In this document: positions 8,095-16,162 of the stretch, piece after piece
Layout: each line of letters starts with the position of its first letter
How positions within the stretch are numbered: the stretch's first letter is position 1
The notes under the pieces: model-generated
Told to the model about the DNA's origin: nothing
The model's database searches: none
The model's input: the letters and a program-made list of their open reading frames with translations, nothing else
Position numbers and translations under genes: made by a program
Source: Chlamydiota bacterium
Lineage (GTDB): Bacteria > Chlamydiota > Chlamydiia > Chlamydiales > SM23-39
Length of the DNA: 37,888 nucleotides
Direction of reading: 5' to 3'
Assembly: GCA_013285585.1 (NCBI GenBank)
Contig: JABDHH010000010.1
Span: 1 to 37,888 of the forward strand

Positions 8095-10089
8095 ATGGAT
8101 GAAGATCTCAAAAAACAATTGGCCAAGGTCGCGGGAACGATCCGCGGACTTTCGATGGACGCAGTGCAGAAAGCCGATTCCGGCCATCCCGGAATGCCCA
8201 TGGGCTGTGCGGAGCTTGGCGCCTTCCTCTATGGCGTTCATTTGCGACACAATCCGAAACATTCGAGATGGATGAACCGCGACCGGCTCGTCCTCTCCGC
8301 TGGCCACGGATCTATGTGGCTCTACTCTTGTCTTCACTTGTCCGGCTTTAAGCTTTCTCTGGACGAGATCAAGCAGTTCCGCCAGCTTCATTCCAAAACG
8401 CCGGGCCATCCTGAATTTGGGATGACGGACGGAGTCGAAGCGACGACCGGACCTTTAGGTCAAGGTGTAGGCAATGCTGTCGGGATGGCGCTCGGGATGA
8501 AACTGCTGGCCGCCCGTTTCAATCGAGAGGAATATCCCCTTTTCACCGGCAAGGTATTCTGCATCGCAGGCGACGGATGTATGATGGAGGGGGTCTCTTC
8601 CGAAGCCTCTTCGTTTGCCGGGCATCTCAAGCTCGACAATTTGGTCTTGATTTATGACTCCAACCATATCTGCCTCGACGGGCCGACGTCTGAATGTTTT
8701 TCCGAGGATACGAAGGGACGCTACAAAGCCTATGGATGGGACGTATATGATATCGACGGCTATGATTTCGATGGGATGGAAATGACGTTTAACGAAATCC
8801 GCAGGAAACAGGAAAGGCCTGTCTTGGTCGTGTTGCGAACAGTGATCGGAAAAGGCTCCCCGCATAAAGCCGGATCCGCCAAAGCTCATGGCAGCCCTTT
8901 AGGGCCCGAAGAGGTTCTCGCATCGAAAGAAGCTCTTGGACTGCCTAAAGAAGAATTTTATGTCCCGCAGTCGGTTCGTTCTTTTTTCGAGCAGAAGCTG
9001 CCAAAGGAAGCTGCTCTGGAGGCCGAGTGGAATGATCTTTTCAGGCGCTGGTCAGTCAACCATCCCGATTTGGCCGCCGAATTTCAAAAGATGCAATCAC
9101 GGTTTCTTCCTGCCGATTTGGAAGAGACGCTCAAGAAAGTGGAGATCAAATCTCCGATCGGCGGCAGAGCTGCCTCGCAGGCCGTATTGCAGATACTGGG
9201 CAGCATCCTGCCGCAGCTTCTTGGGGGCTCCGCTGATCTTTCCTGTTCCGACCTGACCATGATGAAATCATTCCCTATCGTGACGAGCGACAATTTCCAG
9301 GGGCGGAACATCAAGTACGGCGTCCGGGAATTCGCCATGTCCACGATCTCGAGCGGATTGTCCCTCCTAGGAATGTTCCAGCCTTATTGCGGAACTTTTT
9401 TCACTTTTTCCGATTACATGCGCAATGCGATCCGCCTCGCTGCGCTTACGCCTTACCACGTTATTTATCAATTTACTCATGACTCGATCTTCCTCGGCGA
9501 AGATGGACCCACGCACCAATCGATCGAACAATTGGCCAGCTTGCGCGCGATGCCTAATCTCCATGTGATCCGTCCGGCGGATGCCCATGAAGTGCGCCAC
9601 GCATGGATCTCGGCCCTCCGTTATCAAGGCCCAACGGCAATCGTTCTATCCAGACAGCCTCTGCCCGAACTTTCCCAGACCAACGTCTCGTTCGAACATG
9701 GGATGGCCCGCGGAGCCTATATCGTGAAAAAAGAGAAAAGAAAGCCCGATTTCACCCTCTTTTCGACAGGGTCCGAACTTTCTTTGGCCCTGGATGTTGC
9801 CGAGCGGCTCGAGCAGATGGGCAAGAGCGTCCGAGTCGTCTCTATGCCCGCATGGGCTCTTTTCGAAAAACAGGACGATTCCTACAAACACTTGATCACC
9901 GGCGGAGATTTAGGGACGCGGGTTGCAATCGAAGCGGGCTCCGAGTTCGGCTGGCATAAATACATCGGAATGGACGGCGTCGCGATTTGCATGGAAAGGT
10001 TCGGCCATTCGGCGCCGGCAGCCGATCTCGCGCAAGAATTTGGCTTCACCGTCGACGCGATTGTAGAAAGGCTCATGTGCAAAAAGTAA
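8095..10089 (+). CDS. tkt: Transketolase
   Basis: Transketolase is a thiamine-diphosphate enzyme of the non-oxidative pentose phosphate pathway that moves two-carbon units between sugar phosphates. The 664-aa length is typical. The N-terminal substrate region has ADSGHPGMPMG (about 28-38) and GPLGQGVGNAVGMA. The ThDP motif starts GDGCMMEG (159-166) and ends at an Asn near 191. The pyrimidine domain has HDSIFLGEDGPTHQS. ATG at 8095 is chosen because AAGGA lies 6 nt upstream; an in-frame ATG at 8074 has no such site. The next gene, hemE, begins 41 bp later on the same strand. In C. trachomatis tkt also lies beside alaS. Confidence 0.96.
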   Translation: MDEDLKKQLAKVAGTIRGLSMDAVQKADSGHPGMPMGCAELGAFLYGVHLRHNPKHSRWMNRDRLVLSAGHGSMWLYSCLHLSGFKLSLDEIKQFRQLHSKTPGHPEFGMTDGVEATTGPLGQGVGNAVGMALGMKLLAARFNREEYPLFTGKVFCIAGDGCMMEGVSSEASSFAGHLKLDNLVLIYDSNHICLDGPTSECFSEDTKGRYKAYGWDVYDIDGYDFDGMEMTFNEIRRKQERPVLVVLRTVIGKGSPHKAGSAKAHGSPLGPEEVLASKEALGLPKEEFYVPQSVRSFFEQKLPKEAALEAEWNDLFRRWSVNHPDLAAEFQKMQSRFLPADLEETLKKVEIKSPIGGRAASQAVLQILGSILPQLLGGSADLSCSDLTMMKSFPIVTSDNFQGRNIKYGVREFAMSTISSGLSLLGMFQPYCGTFFTFSDYMRNAIRLAALTPYHVIYQFTHDSIFLGEDGPTHQSIEQLASLRAMPNLHVIRPADAHEVRHAWISALRYQGPTAIVLSRQPLPELSQTNVSFEHGMARGAYIVKKEKRKPDFTLFSTGSELSLALDVAERLEQMGKSVRVVSMPAWALFEKQDDSYKHLITGGDLGTRVAIEAGSEFGWHKYIGMDGVAICMERFGHSAPAADLAQEFGFTVDAIVERLMCKK

Positions 10090-10130
10090 TACAGTACAGT
10101 CCATAGTGGTTAACTTCGGAAGGTCCAGGA

Positions 10131-11096
10131 ATGTCGCTTTTAGTGGATGCTTTGAAAAGCGAAAACCGCGGCCGCCCTCCCGTTTGGCTGATGCGTCAGG
10201 CAGGACGCTATATGCCGATGTATCGTGCGCTGAGGGAAAAGTATTCCCTGAAAACCTTGTTCTTCACTCCGGAACTCGCATCGGATATCACCCTGATGCC
10301 AGTCAATGAGCTGCAGGTCGATGCGGCGATCCTTTTCTCCGATATCTCGGTCGTCGCTTTAGCCCTCGGGCTTTGCCTCGATTTTTCCGAAGGCCCCCGA
10401 GTCGATCCATTTGTGACTCCCGACAAGGTTCCTTTTTTATCATCCGATCTCAAGAAGCTCGATCCGGTCATCGAAGCGATCCGCCTGACCGTCCCGCGCC
10501 TCAAAGTCCCGCTGATCGGGTTTTGCGGAGCTCCCTTCACGTTAGCGACCTATCTTGTCGAAGGGGGGATCGATGGAGCAAAACGGTGGGCCTATCGCTT
10601 TCCGGTAAGTTTCGAGAGCCTGCTCGACCGGATTTCCGATATTTCGATCGCCTATATGCAAAGACAGAAAGAAGCTGGCGCATCGGCTTTGCAGATTTTC
10701 GATTCTTGGGCCAACGTATTGTCGAAAGAGCATTTCAGGCAGTTTTGCCTTCCCTACTATCGGAAAATGATTGCAGCGGTTGACGCACCTGCGATCCTTT
10801 TCATGAGAGGAGCGGGAAATCATTTGGATGATCTCTCCGAGCTTCCCTGCGCCCTAAGCCTCGATTGGCAGTCGCCTCTTCTTACGGTTCGAAAGAAAAC
10901 AAAACAAGTTTTACAAGGCAATCTCGACCCCGATCTCCTCTACGCGCCTTTTCCAATGATCCGGCAAAAAGCATTGGAGCTGAGAGAAAGCATGCTGGGA
11001 GATCCCGGATTCATCGCAGGGCTTGGCCATGGCGTGAAGCCGGACATGTCGGTTGAGGCGGTGAGGACCCTTGTCGATGCCCTGCAGGAAACATGA
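10131..11096 (+). CDS. hemE: Uroporphyrinogen decarboxylase
   Basis: HemE removes four carboxyl groups from uroporphyrinogen III to give coproporphyrinogen III. The product is 321 aa, slightly short of the usual 340-355. The signature RPPVWLMRQAGRYMPMYR is near the N-terminus (about 14-31), followed by FSDISVVALALGL and GFCGAPFTLATYLVEGG. The C-terminus has LDWQ and QGNLDPDLLYAP, as expected. GGAAGG stands 7 nt before the ATG. The stop overlaps the hemN start as ATGA, so translation is probably coupled. It opens the hemE-hemN-hemG block. Confidence 0.96.
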   Translation: MSLLVDALKSENRGRPPVWLMRQAGRYMPMYRALREKYSLKTLFFTPELASDITLMPVNELQVDAAILFSDISVVALALGLCLDFSEGPRVDPFVTPDKVPFLSSDLKKLDPVIEAIRLTVPRLKVPLIGFCGAPFTLATYLVEGGIDGAKRWAYRFPVSFESLLDRISDISIAYMQRQKEAGASALQIFDSWANVLSKEHFRQFCLPYYRKMIAAVDAPAILFMRGAGNHLDDLSELPCALSLDWQSPLLTVRKKTKQVLQGNLDPDLLYAPFPMIRQKALELRESMLGDPGFIAGLGHGVKPDMSVEAVRTLVDALQET

Positions 11097-12472
11097 TCCG
11101 GACAGAAGTAATCCGAGTAGATCCTGCTTCGCTTGCAAAATTCGACCGTCCCGTTCCCCGCTATACGAGCTATCCGACTGCTCCGCAGTTTCACCCGATC
11201 GCCCAAGATCTTCTCATCGAAAAGCTCCACGCTTTCGACCGGACCGAAAAGCTTCTTTCGATTTATCTCCACATTCCTTTTTGCAAGTCCATGTGCCTTT
11301 TTTGTGGCTGCTCCGTTGTACTGAACCGCCAGCCGGAGCGGCAAGAGCGCTATGTTCGCCACCTCATTCAAGAAATTGAAAAGACGGCTCGTTATTTTTC
11401 GAAGAAAAGGGCTGTCTCTCAACTCCATCTCGGAGGAGGGACTCCTACTTCCTTGACTGAGGAACAGTTCGAAATCTTGATGGCCCGTCTTCATGAATGT
11501 TTCGATTTCACTGAAGAGGCGGAGATTTCGATTGAAATCGATCCCCGCACCGTTTTCGAAGATGAAGGAACCAAACTCACTGTTTTACGCCGCCTCGGAT
11601 TCAATCGAGTGAGCTTCGGGGTACAAGATCTCGACCCAGCAGTGCAGGAAGCGGTCAAGCGGCGTCAAACCGAAGAAATGACCGTGATAACCTATCGGAG
11701 GGCGAGGGATCTCGGATTCAGTGGAATCAATATCGACCTGATTTATGGGCTTCCTTTGCAAACCCCAGCCTCGTTTTCTAAAACCGCTGAAAAACTCCTC
11801 GCCCTGAAACCCGACCGGATCGCATTCTATTCGTACGCCAAAGTTCCTTGGCTCAAACCACACCAAAAGGCGATTTCCGATTCGGATCTCCCCTCGACCG
11901 AAGACAAGTTTCGGATTTATACCGAGGCGCGAGAGAAGTTCATGGATGGAGGCTATCTTGCGATCGGAATGGACCATTTCGCTCTCGAGGGCGATTCGAT
12001 TGCCAATGCGTATAGGGAAAAAAAACTCACTCGAAATTTCCAGGGGTATACGGTGCAGCTCGCAGATGACATGCTGGGCTTTGGTCTGACTTCGATCGGA
12101 TTTTTGGAGAGCAGTTTTTTTCAAAATGTCAAAGCGCTCGAAGACTACCAGGCAAAAATAGGCAACGGAGAAATGCCTGTTTCCCGAGGCTTCTCATTGA
12201 GCGAAGAGGACATCAGACGCCGCTTTGTCATTCAAACCTTGATGTGTCATTTCGAACTGGACAAGTTCGAGTTCTTCCGATGTTTCGGCCTCGATTTCGA
12301 TGTCCATTTTTCTCAGGAGAAAGAGAGGCTCAAACTGTTGAAACGAGAAGGGTTGATCGAAGAGACGCAGGAAAAAATCCTACCGACCCCGCTTGGGCGG
12401 CTGTTCATTCGGATTGTCGCTTCTGTGTTCGATGCCTATTTGGGAACAGGTCAATTTTCGAGGGCTGTATGA
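11093..12472 (+). CDS. hemN: Oxygen-independent coproporphyrinogen III oxidase
   Basis: HemN is a radical-SAM enzyme that converts coproporphyrinogen III to protoporphyrinogen IX without oxygen. The product is 459 aa, the length of true HemN. The N-terminal PRYTSYPTAPQF motif is typical of HemN and absent from the shorter HemW-like proteins. The iron-sulfur motif is C64-x3-C68-x2-C71-x-C73 (CKSMCLFCGC), and LHLGGGTPTSL follows. The start overlaps hemE by 4 bp (ATGA) and its own stop overlaps hemG the same way. AGGA lies just upstream, inside hemE. Confidence 0.96.
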   Translation: MIRTEVIRVDPASLAKFDRPVPRYTSYPTAPQFHPIAQDLLIEKLHAFDRTEKLLSIYLHIPFCKSMCLFCGCSVVLNRQPERQERYVRHLIQEIEKTARYFSKKRAVSQLHLGGGTPTSLTEEQFEILMARLHECFDFTEEAEISIEIDPRTVFEDEGTKLTVLRRLGFNRVSFGVQDLDPAVQEAVKRRQTEEMTVITYRRARDLGFSGINIDLIYGLPLQTPASFSKTAEKLLALKPDRIAFYSYAKVPWLKPHQKAISDSDLPSTEDKFRIYTEAREKFMDGGYLAIGMDHFALEGDSIANAYREKKLTRNFQGYTVQLADDMLGFGLTSIGFLESSFFQNVKALEDYQAKIGNGEMPVSRGFSLSEEDIRRRFVIQTLMCHFELDKFEFFRCFGLDFDVHFSQEKERLKLLKREGLIEETQEKILPTPLGRLFIRIVASVFDAYLGTGQFSRAV

Positions 12473-13692
12473 AGATCGCTATCCTCGGCGGAGGGATTTC
12501 GGGATTGAGCGCCGCGTGGTATGCGCGAAAAAAATATCCGAATGCGGAAATTTCTCTCCTAGAGCAAAAGGACCGTTTAGGCGGTTGGATCCAGACGAGC
12601 CATGAAAATGGGTTGTTGTTCGAGCAAGGTCCGCGCACCTTTGCGGCAAACCGGAGTTCGCATCTTGTCGAATTGATTGAAGAAACCGGACTCAGCTCTC
12701 AGTTGATTTTTTCTGACCCATGCGCAGAGCGACGCTTCCTTTTCTGCAAAGGAAAGCTCCGAAGGGCCGCCTCATTCTTGCCGATGCTGATCCTCCCTCT
12801 CATTCGAGAACCATTCATCCCTAAAGGTAAAGGAGAAGACGAATCGATTTATGATTTCGCAGCTAGGCGGCTCGGCCCCAAAATCGCAAATACGCTGATC
12901 GATCCAATGGCCCTCGGGATTTTTGCCGGCGATATCCATAAGCTTTCGATTCGGTCCTGCTTCCCTTTTCTCTACAGATGGGAACAAGAGCGAGGGTCTT
13001 TAGTGCTCGGCGCTTTCTTTTCTCAATTTTCAAATAAGAAAAAAGGACGTAAAGGATTGTTCACCCTCCAAAGCGGAATGGGGACTTTGATCGAGGAGCT
13101 CGCTCTGCAGTCTAGGGCGGACATCCGCTTCGAAACTACAGTGGAAACAATCCGTCATGACGGCGTTATTGCAAACGGCGCATTCTATCCTGCCGATCTT
13201 GTCGTCTCCGCTTTGAACGGCTCTACGATCGGCCAAATAACAGGTCTTTGGAGAGATTTTTATGAGGCCGATCTTTGGATCGTCCATCTCGCTTACGATG
13301 GCGATTGTTTGCCGAAAAAGGGGTTCGGTTATCTCGTGCCGACCCAAGAAGGGGAGAATCTGCTCGGCATGATCTGGGATTCGGCCATCTTTCCTCAGCA
13401 GAGCCCGTCAGGAAAGACACGAGTGACTTTGATGATGCGCGAGGGAAACGTGGAAGAGGCAATCGCTGTGATGAAGAGGTATCTTGGGGTCGATGCCGAG
13501 CCTATTTTTACTTCAGCCCATTTGGCGAAAGCGGCGATCCCGCAATTTTATGTCGGCTATGGGAAACGGCTCGCTCGTTTCGAAGAGGAAGCGAAAAAAC
13601 AATTCCCATCGTTGATCCTGCTTGGCAATTATCTTCGAGGAGTGTCGGTCAACGCTTGCATTTCCATATCAAAAGAGTATTTCCTCGGATAG
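12469..13692 (+). CDS. hemG: Protoporphyrinogen oxidase, FAD-dependent (HemY type; hemG in chlamydial naming)
   Basis: This flavoprotein oxidises protoporphyrinogen IX to protoporphyrin IX. The 407-aa product starts MKIAILGGGISGLSAAWYA, a dinucleotide-binding fold, followed by LLEQKDRLGGW. It is of the oxygen-linked HemY family, not the small flavodoxin-like HemG of E. coli. The C-terminus LLGNYLRGVSVNACISI is typical of the family. ATG at 12469 makes a 4-bp ATGA overlap with hemN; longer in-frame reading from 12244 lies inside hemN and is rejected. Its last 64 bp overlap the 3' end of the convergent gene at 13629-14819. Confidence 0.93.
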   Translation: MKIAILGGGISGLSAAWYARKKYPNAEISLLEQKDRLGGWIQTSHENGLLFEQGPRTFAANRSSHLVELIEETGLSSQLIFSDPCAERRFLFCKGKLRRAASFLPMLILPLIREPFIPKGKGEDESIYDFAARRLGPKIANTLIDPMALGIFAGDIHKLSIRSCFPFLYRWEQERGSLVLGAFFSQFSNKKKGRKGLFTLQSGMGTLIEELALQSRADIRFETTVETIRHDGVIANGAFYPADLVVSALNGSTIGQITGLWRDFYEADLWIVHLAYDGDCLPKKGFGYLVPTQEGENLLGMIWDSAIFPQQSPSGKTRVTLMMREGNVEEAIAVMKRYLGVDAEPIFTSAHLAKAAIPQFYVGYGKRLARFEEEAKKQFPSLILLGNYLRGVSVNACISISKEYFLG

Positions 13693-14819
13693 CCGAGTGT
13701 ATTGCGGATCCAATGACTCCAGCTTGCGGGCTTTGGCTGAAGAATCACGGCAGGGGGTTCTAGTTTTATTCGGTTGTGCAATTTTTTGAGCGATTCGATT
13801 TCTTTCGAAGGCGTATAGAGCTTCTTTCTCAATTTTTCGAAGACGCGGCTGGAATCATAGGCAGCGAAGATCCCTTCCATTGCCGTGAAGAAGACTGCGG
13901 AGACGAGTGCGATGATAGGGATAGCCAGCCCCCCGGTGAAAAAGATGGCCGTAATAGCGGCCAAACCGCCGAGGAACATTGCAAAGCCGATAATAAGGTT
14001 CAGTTTTTGCTGAAGCTGTTTCTCGTGGATTCCCTTGTCCACAGCTTCTAAATAACGAATTTTCTCATCCAAGCTGGCATTTGATCCAAGTTGCGTAGTG
14101 TCTCCAATGCGCCGCTTCAAGGCGTTCGTCTCAAGTCCGATTTTTTTGATCATCTTAATTGTGTTGTCAACTGAGCTCTCAAGACTGTTTTTAGTAGAGC
14201 CATTCAGTTTTAGATTTTCTTTGAGTTCTTTCTCAAATTGATTCAAATATTTAAGGTTGTAAAGAGACCTTCCTATCACCACAGCTCCCCTTACAGCATA
14301 GACACCGCCGAGCGCAGCGCCAGCGGATGCGGCGGCGCCGGTCGCAACTACAGGTGTGAATCCAAATAGGCCGGCTCCGGCGGGACTCATCAATGTGAGA
14401 ACTCCGCAAGAAGTCATTGAGGCTCCCACCGTACCATACAAATATTGGTTGGTTAAGCCCATTCTTGCAACGGCGATTCCTTCTGCAGCCTGTTGAATTT
14501 TTTTGGGATTGTGGCTTAGTACTGCAGCCGAATATTCTTGGCTCGCACCGTTATACTCTGCGTGGGCGTTCGGAATGGTATGCGCGGCGGCCGATGCCAA
14601 GTAGATTAACCCTCCAGCGATTTGGAATATCGGGACAAGCCCTCCCGCGATGACGCTGACCATCTTCGCGGAAGTATTGGCGATTTCAGCTCCGCTTCCA
14701 ATGGCTGTGCAGATATTTCTCTTGGTGCCTATGCCATCGATCGTTAGCATCAAGCCTTCTTGGGATACGGTCCGCGATGACCATTCTCCATCCGCAACTG
14801 ATTTGAGAGTATGGTTCAT
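13629..14819 (-). CDS. Unrecognised protein with three hydrophobic regions, possible chlamydial membrane effector
   Basis: This 396-aa protein matches no family I know. Hydrophobic segments lie at about 52-80, 135-185 and 273-320; the last is a bilobed hairpin (IIGFAMFLGGLAAITAIFF then IPIIALVSAVFFTAMEGIF). Between them is a charged, probably coiled-coil stretch (about 190-265). There is no classical signal peptide. Bilobed hydrophobic domains are a hallmark of chlamydial inclusion membrane (Inc) proteins, so a type III secreted membrane protein is a reasonable guess, not shown. ATG at 14819 is preferred (AAGG 6 nt upstream) over TTG at 14840. A near-consensus promoter lies just upstream. The 3' end overlaps hemG by 64 bp tail to tail. 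Confidence 0.75.
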   Translation of the reverse strand: MNHTLKSVADGEWSSRTVSQEGLMLTIDGIGTKRNICTAIGSGAEIANTSAKMVSVIAGGLVPIFQIAGGLIYLASAAAHTIPNAHAEYNGASQEYSAAVLSHNPKKIQQAAEGIAVARMGLTNQYLYGTVGASMTSCGVLTLMSPAGAGLFGFTPVVATGAAASAGAALGGVYAVRGAVVIGRSLYNLKYLNQFEKELKENLKLNGSTKNSLESSVDNTIKMIKKIGLETNALKRRIGDTTQLGSNASLDEKIRYLEAVDKGIHEKQLQQKLNLIIGFAMFLGGLAAITAIFFTGGLAIPIIALVSAVFFTAMEGIFAAYDSSRVFEKLRKKLYTPSKEIESLKKLHNRIKLEPPAVILQPKPASWSHWIRNTLGYPRKYSFDMEMQALTDTPRR

Positions 14820-14846
14820 AATTTGCCTTGTTTCATACAAACTATA

Positions 14847-14875
14847 ATTATAATGTTTCTGATCTTTAATTTCAA
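14847..14875 (-). promoter_or_regulatory. Strong sigma70-type promoter for the gene ending at 13629
   Basis: On the minus strand TTGAAA (14870-14875) and TATAAT (14847-14852) are exactly 17 bp apart. Transcription would start near 14840, leaving a leader of about 20 nt before the ATG at 14819. The surrounding DNA is very AT-rich. Confidence 0.7.
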
Positions 14876-14933
14876 TTAATTTAAATATATGGATATATAA
14901 TTTGTTAAGTAATATTTTTAATCAATCGATATA

Positions 14934-15095
14934 ATACCAAATATCAGAAATAACGTTAAGTTTGGCAAGGAAGCTGCACAAATTTTTTGTCTGGAACGAG
15001 TGACCATTGCCAGCATGGCAAGGCACGAGTGAAGACGAAAAATTTGTTGCAGAGCTGACGTAGCCAAACCCAACGTTATTTCTGATATTTGGTAT
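14934..15095 (-). mobile_element. 162-bp MITE-like palindromic element, copy 2
   Basis: This is the same element as 1402-1563 in reverse orientation, with 2 differences in 162 bp (the left inverted repeat has gttaag where copy 1 predicts gttggg). It lies between two divergent promoters, about 60 bp from the -35 box on the left and 47 bp from the one on the right. Frames crossing it are not genes. Confidence 0.85.
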
Positions 15096-15142
15096 AAACA
15101 TCTACTTGTCGATATTTTGGCGATTAAAATAATATTTACTTC

Positions 15143-15171
15143 TTGATTATTAATTACTTTTTGTGTAATAT
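15143..15171 (+). promoter_or_regulatory. Strong sigma70-type promoter for the gene pair at 15242-16062
   Basis: TTGATT (15143-15148) and TAATAT (15166-15171) are separated by 17 bp. The start would be near 15178, giving a leader of about 64 nt. Near its 5' end gagag and ctctc can pair. Confidence 0.65.
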
Positions 15172-15241
15172 GGATAAAGGAGAGATCTGTTAATAATAAC
15201 CTCTCTCGTAATTTAATCATGTAAAAGTTGGGAGTATCGCT

Positions 15242-15790
15242 ATGGGAAGTACAGCCTTTCCTTCTAAGGAAATGAGTCAAATGGCTTCATTTGAAGCCCG
15301 TATGGGAGATGATCTCTCATTGCAAGATATAGAAGAGATCGAACAGCAAATCGTGATTCAGACAACAGACAAAACCCGCGGGGTCGCAGTCGGATTGCTG
15401 AATCGTTTAGATGCTAAGAAACCGGCTCTTATCGATCGAGAAATCAACAAGCTCAGCCACGCTTCGGATTTGATTTCGAAAATCAAGATATTGTCCTCGT
15501 TGATACAATATTTGCCTCCGGAAGAGGTCACTGAAAAGCTTGATGAAATTCAGTTTGAAGCCTCCCTTGTCGATGATCCAAAAGTTCGGGATGCAGTAAC
15601 AGAGCAACTCAAGCATTTGCAATTCGCTCAAGCCAAACCTGTAATACACGATCTCAAGGATTTTGTAGACCGACTGAAGAAAGTCGGCCATGCAGTTCTG
15701 AATACGAATTCTCTAGCCCCCATGTTCGCAGCATTAAGCGATTATCAAGTAGAGCAGATCCGACGGACTGCAATTGCGGGGTGCGCATGA
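15242..15790 (+). CDS. Unrecognised helical protein (182 aa), first gene of a coupled pair
   Basis: The ATG has GGGAG 7 nt upstream and a near-consensus promoter, so the gene is well supported. The product appears almost entirely alpha-helical and charged, without membrane segments or a signal peptide. Residues about 26-40 (SLQDIEEIEQQIVIQ) and 85-125 (PPEEVTEKLDEIQFEASL onward) look amphipathic. I do not recognise a family. The stop overlaps the next start as ATGA. Being divergent from a putative membrane effector, it could be a partner or chaperone-like protein, but nothing in the sequence proves this. Confidence 0.75.
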   Translation: MGSTAFPSKEMSQMASFEARMGDDLSLQDIEEIEQQIVIQTTDKTRGVAVGLLNRLDAKKPALIDREINKLSHASDLISKIKILSSLIQYLPPEEVTEKLDEIQFEASLVDDPKVRDAVTEQLKHLQFAQAKPVIHDLKDFVDRLKKVGHAVLNTNSLAPMFAALSDYQVEQIRRTAIAGCA

Positions 15791-16062
15791 GTCCAGAAGG
15801 AGCTGCTTACGGAATCGAAGAATATTCAAAGGCGCTTTGCAAGCAGGCTGAGATTGCGGAGGCCTTTTATTATGGAAGGATCGGAGAGGGGGTGGAAGGG
15901 CTATTGAATTTGCCCGAAGATGTGCGTCTCCTGATCGATCAGCTCATCTGGGATGCAGCAGGAGGGCAGGCGATCGATCCGACGGATGAAGCATCCGCCG
16001 AGCTCATCGCAGACGCCATCCTCTTTTCTCTCGAGGAACAGATGGGCTTGCACGCTTCTTAG
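15787..16062 (+). CDS. Unrecognised small acidic protein (91 aa), second gene of the pair
   Basis: ATG at 15787 overlaps the previous stop by 4 bp (ATGA), which favours it over GTG at 15781. The product is acidic and helical (for example LPEDVRLLIDQLIWDAAGG and SAELIADAILFSLEEQMG), with no membrane segment. Size, acidity and helical character resemble type III secretion chaperones, but no diagnostic motif is visible. An 82-bp intergenic repeat starts 12 bp after the stop. Confidence 0.7.
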   Translation: MSPEGAAYGIEEYSKALCKQAEIAEAFYYGRIGEGVEGLLNLPEDVRLLIDQLIWDAAGGQAIDPTDEASAELIADAILFSLEEQMGLHAS

Positions 16063-16073
16063 ATTTGCTCAAG

Positions 16074-16155
16074 ATCGAAGTTCGGGGACAGTCTCTCAGG
16101 CAAACTGGCTGAAAATCATCGATTTTTCTGGCGCCGGGAGTTTTGCAATTGCCTC
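16074..16155 (+). repeat. 82-bp intergenic repeat, copy 1
   Basis: It is nearly identical, in reverse orientation, to 28320-28401; I count only 2 differences over the whole length. The core gaaaatc atc gattttt can form a hairpin and the right end reads gttttgcaattgcctc. It fills the gap between the convergent ends at 16062 and 16163 and so could terminate transcription from both sides. Confidence 0.8.
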
Positions 16156-16162
16156 GAGCTTC

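Noticed and set aside
14918-15280. 120-codon minus-strand frame
   Set aside because: It crosses MITE copy 2 and the promoter of the 182-aa gene. There is no ribosome binding site and no family.
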